This document shows positions 22,371 through 34,937 of a DNA stretch of 64,000 nucleotides, piece after piece (position 1 is the stretch's first letter; each line of letters begins with the position of its first letter). The position numbers and the translations under genes are program-made. The stretch lies in contig QKWP01000006.1 in the NCBI GenBank assembly GCA_003550325.1, positions 772,465 through 836,464 of the forward strand. Reading direction: 5' to 3'. A model generated the notes under the pieces. The model was not told the origin of the DNA, did no database searches, and worked only from the letters and a program-made list of their open reading frames with translations. The DNA is from Gigaspora rosea (Eukaryota > Glomeromycota > Glomeromycetes > Diversisporales > Gigasporaceae).

Positions 22371-22560
22371 TTTTAGGACTTTGGCAGTCTTGCCGAAATC
22401 TAATAAATTTATTATTACTAAATTTCCTTTTTAATACATTGACAATCCCCAAACTTCGACCTCATCTGGCTACAAAATAAATTTTGTGCCCAGATGCGAC
22501 CAGCCGCATCGGCTTATGTATAAGCCAAAAAAAAAATATTAGCTATAGTTACAAACCAAC
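22371..22560. other. G+C-richer block ending in a poly-A tract
   Basis: It contains the small hairpin TTTGGCAGTCTTGCCGAAA, CAGATGCGACCAGCCGCATC and GCTTATGTATAAGC, followed by A10. This resembles the 3' end of a retroelement transcript on the plus strand, but no coding part is attached. Confidence 0.3.
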
Positions 22561-22873
22561 TATACTTCATAGCCTACTCCTTCAAAAACTCCTTCTCTGA
22601 GCTTCTCATAAAGAAGAATAAAAACAAAGGAAAGATTAAAATAGGGGGACAAAACTAAATACCCGTCAAAATTAACCAAAAGACCAAAATTATACATCCA
22701 AGAAAAATAAAACAAAAAAGAAAAACCAAAGAAAAAGCAAAGAAAAAATAAACTATGAAGATATTAATAATCGATAAAAATTATATAATACTGCGCAAGG
22801 AAACGCCTCGCCAAAGTATTATATGTATATAAAAGAAAACTAAAGAAATGTTCTAGAATTTATTTTTCAAAGA
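22561..22873. other. Gene-free A-rich stretch
   Basis: Purine/A-rich sequence with no supported feature. Confidence 0.5.
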
Positions 22874-23412
22874 TCAGCCTACTTCATTGCACCACGTCTC
22901 ATTACGCGTCCATTCCTGTTTATTCACCTGCATGCCTTCTTCCCAATTAGGATAGGAACAACAATGCTGATCTTTTGGAGGAGGTACGCCAAATTTCTCA
23001 CTTTTCATCCAAAATTCCAGAAAAAAAGACTTCGAGCAAGAATATGATAGCAGGAGTATGGTGAAATATGTTTTTGTAGCCAAAACTTTTAGAGAGTGTG
23101 TTAAAATACTCATTTTTTAGTTCATCGTCTAGCCAAAATATAACACTTTCATTGACGAAGAAAAAAATGTTTGTATCTCCACCAGAATTTCTTGTACCAA
23201 GGGCACCCACTGCCAGTTATTTTGCACAACTGATGCTTCTGGCTTGCTTGCCGAATATATAAAGGAGTCTCCCGAGAGTTAAACAAAAAAGGGTGACCTT
23301 TATAAAAACCAGTATTATATCTGCTTCGTCTTTTACTAATAAAAATTTTGTTTTTCATTTGCTTAAAATTTTGGACAAGTAATCGACGGGAAGAGTATAC
23401 ACATTTTTTCAA
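22874..23412 (-). pseudogene. Unidentified coding-like segment with frame changes
   Basis: Three overlapping minus-strand frames (23412-23149, 23210-22998, 23113-22874) could be one ancestral frame broken by two shifts: YNTGFYKGHPFLFNSRETPL, then NESVIFWLDDELKNEYFNTL, then KFGVPPPKDQHCCSYPNWEE. Composition is less A+T-biased than its surroundings. The family is not recognised and it could be chance. Confidence 0.25.
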
Positions 23413-23420
23413 TTTTCTAT

Positions 23421-23812
23421 TATTTTGAAATTAGATTAATATATATTACAATAAGTAATATATCAGTACAATACAATACCTATACCACACTCATTTTTAG
23501 CTCTCTTTAAACAACTCATATGTCTAGTTTTGTTTTAATATTACTTAGCAGTACAAAGCTAGTATTAATGCTCCGTAGATTTGATCTGAGGTTTGAATCC
23601 AAATCACTAGAGTGGCTTAGGTATACAAAATACAAAAATTTTTGAATGCTACTAACTTACTATATAAATTAAAAATTATTTGTAGTATCATAATAAATTT
23701 ATTATTGGAGATATTTTTTAAATATAAATTTTTATTTATTATAGCAACATTATTATAGCAATATTTATTGTGTTAATATTTATTGTATTACTGTATAAAA
23801 TAGTTGTTGCTT
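23421..23812. other. Gene-free stretch
   Basis: Contains short direct repeats of TTATTATAGCAA; nothing else seen. Confidence 0.5.
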
Positions 23813-24512
23813 GATTCCCCAAAAGTTAGTTACCTGCTAGCTCATTTTACTGACCCCATATCTCTGACAAAATGTTTCACCTACTGTATTTTTTGTTGAC
23901 AGAATCTTTCCTCAACATACCATGTTTTCTAACCTCCCCTTTCCTTGACAGGACATATTTTCGAAAGACATTTTACTAACATAACGTATTTCAGAAAGAA
24001 CATTTTTCTGACATGACATGTTTCCGACATCTTTTTCTGACAAGATCTTTCCCCAATTAGAATTTCATTTAAATAGGTAGAGTGATATATTTATGACTTA
24101 TTTGTGTTCATCACATCACATGATTAAGCACTCAGCCTAAATTAGGGTTAGGGTTAGGGTTAGATTAGGGTTAGGTGATAGTATTATTTAGGCTGAGTTG
24201 ATAGTGCTAGTAAACAAATAACATAGTTGCATGATTTCACATGATGTGATGAACACCGTGTTTATCGTTCTTGTCAAAAAAAGTGCATTTAATAAAACTT
24301 AGTGTCAGAGAAAAGTCAAATTAGAATTTACTGAAATATGTCATGTCAGATAAATATCTTGTCGAAAATATGAGATGTTTAGGAAAGGGGAAGTTAAAAA
24401 TATGGCATGTCGAGGAAAGATTTTGTCAACAAAAAGTTCTGTAGGTGAAACATTCTGTTAGGGATATAGGGTCAGTAAAATAAGCTGGCGGGTAACTAAC
24501 TTTTGGGAAATC
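23813..24512. mobile_element. Long-TIR element (about 700 bp) hosting a telomere-repeat palindrome
   Basis: Arms of about 200 bp are inverted copies, starting GATTCCCCAAAAGTTAGTTA and ending TAACTAACTTTTGGGAAATC. The arms contain repeated TGACA and TTTC-rich motifs. The centre is occupied by the element at 24101-24258. No coding sequence; a class II non-autonomous element is inferred. Confidence 0.75.
24101..24258 (+). mobile_element. Telomere-repeat palindrome (copy 1)
   Basis: TIRs GTGTTCATCACATCA and TGATGTGATGAACAC enclose TTAGGG-type repeats at 24142-24175 and a GATAGTGCTAGTAAACAA block. A second copy lies at 45688-45830. It sits inside the long-TIR element. Confidence 0.75.
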
Positions 24513-25136
24513 ATACCAGAATCTATAAAACTGTATAATAAGCTAATTTATTAACAAAGTATTTGTTTAAAAAAAGTTGACTTAATATTTGGCTCAAACA
24601 ATTGCAGTTGAGCTTATTAATCATCTTGTCATACTGCTTTTCTTTTTGCTTTTCTAATTAAATTTTGTTATAGTTTAGCTAAGATTGATACAATACTAAT
24701 ATATATCAAAAATAAATGCCCAGCTTTAATTTTACTATAATTCAAAGTAATATTTTGTAAAAATTAAGAGTAACATCTATAAAAAAAGTTACAAAGTCAT
24801 TTTTTATAATTAAGGCTACACTCATTTAATTTTTTGTTTATGTAGCTAATAGTATTAGAGGAAAGTGCTAAAATAAAACACAAATATATAATATGTTACA
24901 AATACTACAATTTTATTAGCTACTAATCTTGTATAAAGTTTTGATCTACATGTTGGCCATATAAAATACCCAGGTTTCTTACGTTTACCGATTAGATAAA
25001 CGTTAAAATTTATATTATTTTGTTTTTTTAATAATAAATATAGATCATATGTATTATTTATATGCCAAATAGACTTGATTTAGCTTAAGTAATTTATTAG
25101 TTATAAAAAAAACTGTTACAATAGCAGCATATCTAG
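24513..25136. other. Gene-free A+T-rich stretch
   Basis: Nothing recognised. Confidence 0.5.
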
Positions 25137-25213
25137 CACATCTAGCTTTGAATTTAATGTGATTGCAGCCTGAGCCTTTTTATGGTCCAGGTAGCACATT
25201 AAATTCAAAGCCA
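25137..25213. repeat. 77-bp hairpin
   Basis: CATCTAGCTTTGAATTTAAT is mirrored by ATTAAATTCAAAGCCAGATG with an imperfect loop of about 30 nt. Confidence 0.8.
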
Positions 25214-25496
25214 GATGTTTTTATTTGTCATATTAAAATGATCATTTTGTAATTCTTCAGATCTTTTGCCTGCTATTATTAGTTGCTATGCATTTATTAA
25301 CTAATACTGCAATAAATTAATTTTCAAGAGTTACAACCTTATTATTCTTGTGATTTAAATTATATTGTTGATTCTATTAAATAAAAATAAAGTAATTGAT
25401 ACATAATAAGTAAGTAAATTTATATTTGTATTATTTTACTACTTATAGATAATTATTTTACAGACAAGATTATTTTACAAATGATTAATTCAATTA

Positions 25497-28400
25497 GAGT
25501 AGCTGCATGATATGCAATGATATACAGGACCAGTATGATTACAGCACTAGATAAGGGAAGCTTGTTACTAGCTTTCAATTATATTTTTTACTAGTCTTAA
25601 TTTATTTGATTTATCTAACTAATACAAATAGTAATTAAAAACTGATAATTGTTAAAGTAAATAGAGTTAAAAAATTATGTTAACTATATATGTATTTTTT
25701 TGAATTATACTATTAAATATAACAAATTAAACTTCAAGCTAATTATATTCTTCTCTATATGAAAATTGGTCCAAATTAGGGTGCAGCGATTTAGAGAAGT
25801 TGGTAAGTTGTCACTTCCAAGTGGCAGGTCTTGAGTTCAAATCCTACTGGAGACACTTTTGAAAAAATAAACCTGTGTTCCAGTAACTGTTTCTTGTCGA
25901 TCGGTTGGGTACATCACCTGTAGTTCTTGGTTACCAACTTGAAAAGGAGCTGTGAAGTTGTGTTTTATAACACAGACAAATCCAAGGAACAGGGAAAACA
26001 AAAACCCATTTGGCAAGTCCCAAGCAAGGAGGTAGCTCCGATTTTTGATGGTGCTACCAAAATTGGAATATTGGACTAAAGCTGAAAAACCAGATGTCAT
26101 CCCTAGAGACAAGGGCTACCAATCTGGCCGCCAGAGTCGCACTGGAGGTAAAGGACCTATGTTATAGAAGTAGGTTCCAGGAGGAGAAAAACCATAATGG
26201 CACCTAATACCGAGTAGATCAACCCTTCTAGGCCAACTGGATTGGAAGTCTGGAATATATCGGTAAGGACTAGTAAGAAAATGATAGTGTGTACTGGGGT
26301 TGGAGTGAACCTTACAAGGGCAGTAGTAGGTAATGATAGCGGTTGCAGAGTATCTCCCTGACTGCAAGTTGTTTGCTCTAGTGAATGCGCAAGTTACCAA
26401 AAGTGTAGGTGAATATCTGTGTAGGACAGGACCGCTTTATCAGGTTTACCACAGGGGCAAATGTCCTACAATAGGTGTTTGGCTAAAGCCTCAGGGTACT
26501 TTCAACAGTAAATTACTCTGTGAAAGGGTATATTGAGAAAAACATAGAACATGGATAGAGTTTAAAATAGGCAATCCCCTAGTTGGGCTGCAGGTATGGC
26601 ATCCAGTGTAGAACCTTCGGGCAGACTACTTAAATTAGACAACCAAAAGTTGTATGTGTGGCTAGTTGTACTCTTGTTATACAAATGTAATATATGGCAC
26701 AGTCATACTGACTGGGCAAACCTGCTTGTACCAATAAAGTACTAGGGTACCTAAGTGGTCACCTTAATATAAAAAAAATAAATGGTCCAAATTGGCATTG
26801 AATAGGCACAGATCTTTGTGATACAGATCAAGAACTAGATTTGTACAGATTCTATGAATTTAAATGACTTGGTTTTTGCAACAGTTTGCTAGTCATTACT
26901 TGGCACAGTTAATGAATATAAATCTACATTCTACTGCGATAATAATATGGATTAACTATTAAAACAATAAATTTACATAATCAATATAGAATAATTAAGC
27001 TAACTGCATATAAAGTACAATTTGTAAATAATTTTTTTTGTTATAACACAGAAGTTTCATAAGTGAATTATGAAATATTGCTCTTTTTTTTAAAAAAAAA
27101 TTATTTACTAAATTTCTACTTTCCACAAAATAAACCAATATATATCACGAATTAACACCTGTGTAATATATATATATGTGTCATTTGAATGCATTATTTC
27201 ATATATTTAATATTTGTCTACCTTTTGCCATAATGTCCATTGTGACAGACAAAATTTTAGCAGCATAGCAAAGGCCAAAATCTAGCTGTGTTGAATTGTT
27301 ACTTTTTTTTATTAGTTGAAATTTTTAGTAATAGATTGGTAGTAACAAATTAAAATCAAAAGTATAGAAATATACTTAAAAGTTTTAAGAATCAAAAGAG
27401 TTTAAGAATTTTATATTCAAGTTTACAAAATCCTTTTTCTATTCAATAACCACAGTATGCAGTCAAAATTGTTTTATTACCTTAGTCATTATTAGTAACT
27501 TGCAGAATATTATTATTAAAAAGCTATTGTAGATTATATTAGTAATAGCGAAAGGTATATTTGTTTGTATTAAAGGTATCATAATTTTTATTGTGAATTT
27601 CTTTAAAAAATTCTGTTACAAACTTACCAACAGATATACATGTTAGAGCTAAGTTTGTATCAAAATTATTGTAGCTTGTATTAATAATTACTGTAAAAAT
27701 TCTTATACAAAACTTGCTCATTATTCTATTGATCATAATATAGGTTTTGTCAATCGTGATTGATATTTAAAAAAAATTAATACCTTTACTTTCACAGCTT
27801 GTATCTTATTAAATATTGAGCTATTTTAATAATTTAATATTTATAAAAAAGCCTACAATAAAGCTTTCTTATGAATATTAAATTATCAATATAGCTTTAA
27901 TATTCATTGAGATATGAGCTATGAAAGTAAAGGTATTAATTTTTTTAAAATATCGAATACCTTATTTCTATTAACGCTAGTTCATACATAGGTGGGATTG
28001 AATTAGTTCATGTTGAAATTATTATAGTTTCTATCACGAGTTACTATTATAAACCTTACTATTCTGACAAGACACAATATGTGACTCACTAATGTATATT
28101 ATTAATCTTATCATATCTTAGTTAATTTTAAAGATACAAATATGTGCATAAAAAACGGAAGTATACTTGCTAAATTTTAAAGATACAAAGTATGTGCACT
28201 AATTGAAAATTAATTTTCTAAAAATAAAAAATATGTAAATAGTTAATAACTGATTATTAATTTATAGTAATAGATTAATTATGAATTATAATAAACTTAT
28301 TATAACATTAAATTTTCTCACAGTCTGACTATAGTTTTTGGATATGTCAAATCATAAATGTCAAAGTCGATTGAATTATTTTTTATTATTATTACAATAG

Positions 28401-29400
28401 TATAATATCAATGATAATTTTTCTATGATAGTGCTTAGCTCAATATAGCCCGGCTCAAAACACTGATTATTAAGTAACAAGAGACTATATACAATACAAT
28501 AACAGTTGTAGTATTTAAGGTTGCTTTTTTTTTATACATTTTTTTGCTTAAATAAGTTAGTAAAATTATTAATTAAAGCAGATTCATAAATTTGAGTTTC
28601 ACAAACTTAAGTGTGCTATTTTACTATATTAATAATTAAAAAAGATCAAAAAATTTATTCAGTAAAGGTGCTGCCAGAAATTAGCTAATTCGATTTTGAC
28701 CAAAATTTTGACCTTTTCTATTTTAGTCAGGTCTTTATATTAAATTTTTACATTTTCAGATCCTCCTAAAAAATTAGCTGTTTTCTGGCCCTCTCCTAAA
28801 TTAGAATTATATAATATTAATTAAATGTTAGCTTTGCAACATATAGAATTAATAATTGTTGCATCAGATGGCATCATATAACATAATCTACATGCGGATT
28901 ATATGCAAAAATCTTAACTCCTTCTAATAACAATAAATGAAAATTATTAACAAAAAAGGATTTGCAAAAAATTAATATAGTGGACATCAAACAAGTTGAA
29001 GCAAACCATCTCTCAATATTTAATATTACATATTCTATGTAATTATACTGGTATTTGTTTTTACTATTTTGAACTTTACTATTAATTAATAGCATTATTT
29101 TTGTATCATATATAATTAATAATTAGTGATATCAGTTTTATATTATAAAGCACAACTACATGTGGGGTTATATGCAAAAATCTTAATTTCTTTTAAAAAA
29201 GAATTTTGTAAAAATCATTCCAAGGTATTGGTATTAAACCACACATGAATTAAAATTATATAGCTTCTCATAATCTTGAACTATACTATAAACAGAAAAA
29301 AAGAGATAACCATAATGCTTCTAAAACAGAAAAAAATATAGGCTAGCAAAAAGTTGAATAGAACTATTCCTCCACATTTTATGTGATCGTACTAGTATAT
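25497..29400 (+). repeat. Segmental duplication, copy 2 (interrupted by a retroposon)
   Basis: Colinear with 19226-21940 once 25778-26782 is removed. It is more A+T-rich than copy 1, and many differences are C to T or G to A at CpG positions. It contains the same inner hairpin (about 27781-27926). Confidence 0.85.
25778..26782 (+). mobile_element. SINE-like retroposon with tRNA-like head and poly-A tail
   Basis: It is flanked by an 11-bp perfect direct repeat TGGTCCAAATT (25767-25777, 26783-26793); the paralogous site in copy 1 (about 19485) lacks it. The head has an A-box-like GATTTAGAGAAGTTGG (about 25789) and a B-box-like GAGTTCAAATCC (25833-25844) at tRNA-like spacing. The tail is A8 TAAA. 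The body of about 900 bp is relatively G+C-rich and non-coding; minus-strand frames in it (25837-26400) are shadows. A poly-A tail, target duplication and pol III-type head indicate LINE-mobilised SINE retroposition. Confidence 0.75.
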
Positions 29401-31123
29401 ATTGTACTGACAATTTTTATAACTTAACTCTAATGACAATAATTAGAATTAATTTGTCTGCAAAATTATCTGTTGGTAAAATAACTTTTGTAAAACAGAC
29501 TTGTCTGTAAATTAATTGACTGCTAAATAACCTTGTCTAAAATTAATTCTCTGCTAATTAAGTTTTCTGTAGAGTAATTATTAGTGAGTCAATCGAACCA
29601 AATAAACCTATTAACATTAAATAAATATTAAAATAAAAAAAAACCCAATAAAATTAAATTAATTCATTCAAATAAAATTGCATTAAATGCAATTGGTAAT
29701 TTCTGAATTTATATCTATTCTGAATTGATATGCATTTATTAGTAAATAACGAAATGACATGTATCATTTTAGAATTAGCATCCATTTAATAATTAATAAA
29801 AAAAAGCAAGCACAAAAATTTAGAAATAATAAAAATCATAAAAATATTATTAAATTGTAAGTTTGTCCATCCTTAATTATCTAATTGGATAAAAAGTTTC
29901 TTGACCAATAATAGAATATATAATATGCATGAGTATATGCCATGTATTAAACTTATGACTTTGAATACCTACAGTCATTTTTTTATACAAAAAAGTATCT
30001 TTAATAATTGGAATAATCTGACCTAGCATACCAGAGTTAAATTTTTTTTATAAATGCAACTGAAACGTGATTGCAATTAATATTGTGCTATAGATCATCC
30101 TAAGCAGTTGAGATTGCACAGCTTAGCTCTGGCCAGTGGCTTTCAACCTGCATAATACAGGCTAGCTAATAAATGATATTGATATTTAGCAGTTATAATT
30201 ATAAAAATATAGTGGAGTGTAAATTGTGATCTATTGCTGATAGTTGGGCAGAGTAATAGTTGTGCTTGCTCACGAATTCATCTTTTTTCTAATAGAAACT
30301 CTTATTGAGTTAGCATTACCAATATGGAAGGTTATCTAAATCATGATTGTGTGAATCTGCTAAATTTTGATTGCACAGCTAATCTATTCCATCATAACTT
30401 CTTTTTTTTTTAATACCATATTTGATTAGTATTGATGCTTTCAATATTTATAATATTTTTTCTATTCTATCTCCAAAATTATGAATATATGATCTAATAG
30501 ATACCATTAATAGACTATATAAAAATTAATAAAAATTAATACAACAAGAGCACCAGTAACATCCCACCTTCTCTTATAAAATAATAATAATAATAATAAA
30601 GTAAAAAAATTAAAAGTTATAAAAATATATAAATAAATAAAAAGCAAATAACAATTAATTAATATATGTTCACCTAAATATTAAATGCTAGCTAAATTTT
30701 CATATATTAAAAGAATACTTTCAAATATTCATATATATTTAATTAATTAATGATTTTATAGTCCAATATAGAACACATCTGTATTTGCTTGCAGGAATGT
30801 GTTTGGGTATCTTGTCTAACTCAAATTTATTAAGAAGTTAATTACTACAATATATTTTTTAAAACAAATATAAGTTTACCTTTTTCAGGTTTTTTATAAC
30901 TATTACACTCAGTCTGGTGATTAGTACAAATTACTTCGTAAAAGTTTTGACATAACAATCTTGCATCCACAAATTTTAGGTATTTCTCAAATATAATACA
31001 ATGAATGGCACATCTTGAACACTAAATTTCATTATATAAATAATTTTGACCATGATGTTAATGATTCAATTAAACTAGGATTTAGCATTATTGAAAGCTT
31101 TTCTTCTAATAATAATGACAATT
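29401..31123. other. Gene-free A+T-rich stretch
   Basis: 29405-29590 contains repeated CAGACAAG / TTAATT motifs that also occur inverted at 39300-39480, a dispersed repeat. No gene. Confidence 0.45.
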
Positions 31124-31284
31124 AGGGCACTGACATTTATTACCTAATGCTCATTTACTATAGAGGCTTACCCCCACCCCAGGTAATATTTTTATCAAAT
31201 TTAATTGGCTATATTTTTATATAAAGTAAGATTTGGCTTGACCCCCACCCCTAAAATATTACTTAATAAATGTCAGCACTCTTA
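31124..31284. mobile_element. Short inverted-repeat element
   Basis: TIRs AGGGCACTGACATTTATTA and TAATAAATGTCAGCACTCTT, with CCCCCACCCC near both inner ends in the same orientation. Non-coding. Confidence 0.6.
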
Positions 31285-31590
31285 TTTCTTATAATATTTT
31301 TTAGTCCTGTAGTATCTCTGGACAAAAAACAGATATGTGTTTAAAATATAGTAGTTGATATATCATAATGTATGCAAATTAGCAGGTTTATTCAAAATTA
31401 GAATTGTTAACACTTTGTTCAAACTCTAAAATAATTAGGTTGAATTAATTAGTATTAATATTTTTTTTAACAATAATTCTGTATTTGGCTACAATGAATT
31501 TTCTTTATACTGTATTTTTTATTGCTCTAACTATAAAGCCTTTATGTTTCAAAATAAATTCATATTATTTAATACTGGTAAAATTTAAAA

Positions 31591-31768
31591 AATTGAATGG
31601 CATAATTTGAATGCTACTCAAGCTACTATTCGAGCTGCTATTTAACACTATTACATGACTTTGCAGACAAGCCTGTCCATAAAATTATATAATAGTGTTT
31701 AATAGTATGTATGTAGTTCGAGTAGTAGTTTAAATGGCATTTGAATTATGCCATTTAATATGATGCAA
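31591..31768. mobile_element. Short inverted-repeat element
   Basis: TIRs TTGAATGGCATAATTTGAAT and TTTGAATTATGCCATTTAA extend inward through CTACTATTCGAGCT and AACACTATTA, mirrored on the right. Non-coding. Confidence 0.7.
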
Positions 31769-33431
31769 CAAAAGGTTATATTATTGCATATTACAAAAGA
31801 TATATTAAAAAAAAGAAAGTGCAATACAATGAAAAAATTTTAAAATAGTAAACTTTAGAATGTTTTTGCTTAAAGTTCTTAATTATATTTAGAAAAACAG
31901 TTTTAAATTATACTATTTTAGTTATATTATTTTTTCTTATATTTATTTATAAATATCTTATGATTAAAATACCAGATTTTTATTAGTTATTATAATAATA
32001 TAATGTGTATTATTTATACTATATAAATTTTAAAAAGAGAGTGGAGGTTATGTTAAACAGAAAATCAAATTGGTATGGGCTTAATAGCTGGCTTAATTAC
32101 CTTTCTTATACAGCTAATTGAATTAATAATACCAAATCTGTTCTTTTATTTCATTCAAATTTAACTACTATTTAGTCTTCCATTTCTGGCTTTGTATAAC
32201 AACATTGCACAGCTATCTAGTGTATAGTTCAATTTTAGTTTTGTGTTTGTCCACAAAATTTTGATTCTAATTGGATTTGCTAGTAGTTATGCTAGGATTA
32301 TTATACATCCATTTATTTTTGCAGGTAATGCAAACTCCTGTAGAGGAAATAGCCAATCATGAATATAAATTTGGACTATTCCGGATTAGCCCAACAAAGA
32401 ATCTGAAAATGCAATAAAATAAAAAAAAGTGAAATATACAAAAGCTAATGTTTAAATTGGATTTTGTGCATTAATTAAAAATGACATAAATGAAATTTAC
32501 ATATAGTTAGCATTACTCTAACCCAATAGCCTCTAATATTAAGGCCTTAATCAAAGCTTTATCTTATATACTTAGTTTATTTACAAAATCAGATTTCTTT
32601 TTTTGTTTGCAAATAAGCAAAATGGGGTTATTAGAAAGAGGATAACTTGATTTGTGGCTGATATAAAATTAAGGCTTATTGAACATTATGTTTAAGCATA
32701 CCAGATTTGGGGATAGCCAAAGCCATGAACCATGTGATTTTTGAAATTTTAGTTAAAATTCATATCAGAGCCTGTTTAGCATTAGATTAGGGTCAGAATT
32801 AAGGTTAGGACCAACATATGGGTAAAATTGCCCTTTTGACATTTTTATTAATGGCCAAGATAGGTTTGACTGTTATTTTTATATTGCATTGTTTTGTTAT
32901 TTGACTTCTTTGGGCTAATCTGTCAACTCTGGTTTGTTGATTTATATAAAAATATCAAATGGATATATGGCTTTAGACCAGAAACTCTAGAAAATTTCAA
33001 TAAAATTACATAAAAATTGGTTTGGGTAATAGTAAAAATTGTTTTTTATTGTGAATTAAAATTTTATTTAATTTTGATATTATAATTAGAAAAACTTTGT
33101 ACAACCAATATAGGTAAAGTTGATTTTTGAATGTTCTAAAAATTTTGGGCCCCTAAAAAATTTAACAATTTACAAAAGCATATAAAACAAATAAAAGAAT
33201 TAGAATGCCCTAAATTTTATAATTACAGTATTAACTAAAATTTAATTTTTTGACTTTCAGACATGATTAATATAAAGCAACAATTTTCAAAGCAGTCATC
33301 TGAGAAATCCTAAAATCCAAAAATGTTCTTGCCACCTTAAATATAGGGACACTAGAAAGTTGTTTTTAAAAAACAGCAAAAAATGTTTTTATTGATATTA
33401 AAAATTTTATTTAATTGTGATTAAAGGATAT
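31769..33431. other. Gene-free A+T-rich stretch
   Basis: A 50-bp piece (32170-32225) matches the right end of the 1.9-kb insertion at 11390-11453. Nothing else recognised. Confidence 0.45.
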
Positions 33432-33606
33432 GTGTCATTTCACCGACAATCATTTCACCAACAGCTCACTTAACCAACATCACACCAAGTGAAAATTTAC
33501 TAAAAATACATACCTGCAACTAATAAAACCCTAACCCTAACCCTATGTGATATCGGCTAAGTGAACTTTCGGTGAATGATTGTTGGTGAAGTGACCACCT
33601 TCCTGA
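33432..33606. mobile_element. Inverted-repeat element with CCCTAA telomere-type repeats
   Basis: Terminal arms TGTCATTTCACCGACAATCA and TGATTGTTGGTGAAGTGACC are inverted copies. The interior carries CCCTAACCCTAACCCTA at 33528-33545. The TIRs differ from those of the other telomere-repeat palindromes, so it is a separate family. Confidence 0.7.
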
Positions 33607-33811
33607 TTAAATATTATATTTATTCAGAATTTGTTTATTGTCTGCTAGAATATTAAAAAATTAGATGCTAAATATATCTTTGTAACAAGAATACATTCTA
33701 TTGCCAATTTATCAGGAATAATTTTTGACCAAATATTTTTTGTACACGTGAAGTTACACAAACAAAAATGCAAATGTGATTGGTGTAGTGTTTTAAGCCG
33801 GCTGAAGCAGC

Positions 33812-34082
33812 CGCGGCTATACATGCTAGCAAAACCCGGACAAATTCCAAATAATAAAAAAACAATTGCTATTTATAAAAGATTAAATCAAATAAATAAT
33901 CTTAATATTTTGTAAATATATTATTTATAACTATAAGAATATATATGATTTGTTTAAATAAAGATTATTAATAAAGTTTTTGAGATATTAGTTATACTAG
34001 AATTTGGGATTTGGGATTTGGGATGACGGACAAATCCCAAACTATAGTAAGTCGGGATTTTGCCAACATGTATAGCCGTGGC
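33812..34082. mobile_element. Nested inverted-repeat element in the hAT left end
   Basis: CGGCTATACATGCTAGCAAA is mirrored by TTTTGCCAACATGTATAGCC. The interior includes GGGATTTGGGATTTGGGAT and ACAAATCCC repeats. It interrupts the subterminal repeat zone of the hAT element. Confidence 0.65.
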
Positions 34083-34937
34083 TAAGCTGGCTTAGCCAGC
34101 TAAGCCAGCCGATATAATGTGGTCAGCTGGCTAATGCGGCTAAGGTCACCTGACCATAAGCGAATCAATTTGTTAAATTACAGAATTACTATAAATGACG
34201 ATAATACTTTAAATGACGATAATACTTTATTTTAAATGATTAAAGCTGTTAATCTCTACGTTCTAAAAAAAAAAAAAATCCATGAAGCGGTTATACTTGA
34301 AAGCTAAGTTTTTATATTAAGCTAAGTTTTTATCAAATAAATCTTTTATTCTATAAACAATCAAATAAATTCTTACAATGAAAAAGCTAATATTGTTTGT
34401 TAACCTATTTACAATAATAAATACCCTCCTCTCCTCCTTAGTCAGATATTTATTATTTAAGAATTCTTGTAAGGTAATCATAATATTTATATTTTTATGT
34501 TTAGAAAAGTTTTTTTATAATTTTTTTAATAAAGCTGTTTCAAATATTTGGAATAAATTCCAACCCATATTGGGTCTTCGTGAAATCGCATTAAAAAAGT
34601 TTATAAATTAATGAAACTTGAAGAATGATTCTAATTATATTTCCACTTGTGCGGTATGTTTATTTTATAACTATGTATAAAAATATATGTAAGGTTCTTT
34701 TCTTATAAATTTATGTAATAATGTTTTTTTTTTTTACTTTTATATTCTAGCCTGATTTATCGCATATCGCTACTCAAGATAATTCAAATACATGATACTT
34801 ACCATTAAACAATACCTTCTATTTTTTTTAAAGGTAACAATTGCTAAAATTAAATTCAGCTTTTTTTTTTGATTTAAATATCGATTAAATGTTTTATTAC
34901 CTACCCATTAGTAAAGTATGTATGAATTCTAAATTTA

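Noticed and set aside
24142-24175. A true chromosome end
   Set aside because: Only a few TTAGGG units, enclosed by inverted repeats and flanked by ordinary sequence on both sides.
25781-25855. Functional tRNA gene
   Set aside because: The head has A- and B-box-like motifs but an irregular anticodon arm, and it is fused to a retroposon body with target duplications.
25837-26400. Two minus-strand frames of about 90 residues
   Set aside because: They lie wholly in the SINE-like element, antisense to its pol III head, with no domain.
34378-34611. 77-residue plus-strand frame in the hAT element
   Set aside because: Hydrophobic and basic through A+T-rich codons, in the transposon 3' tail; no support.
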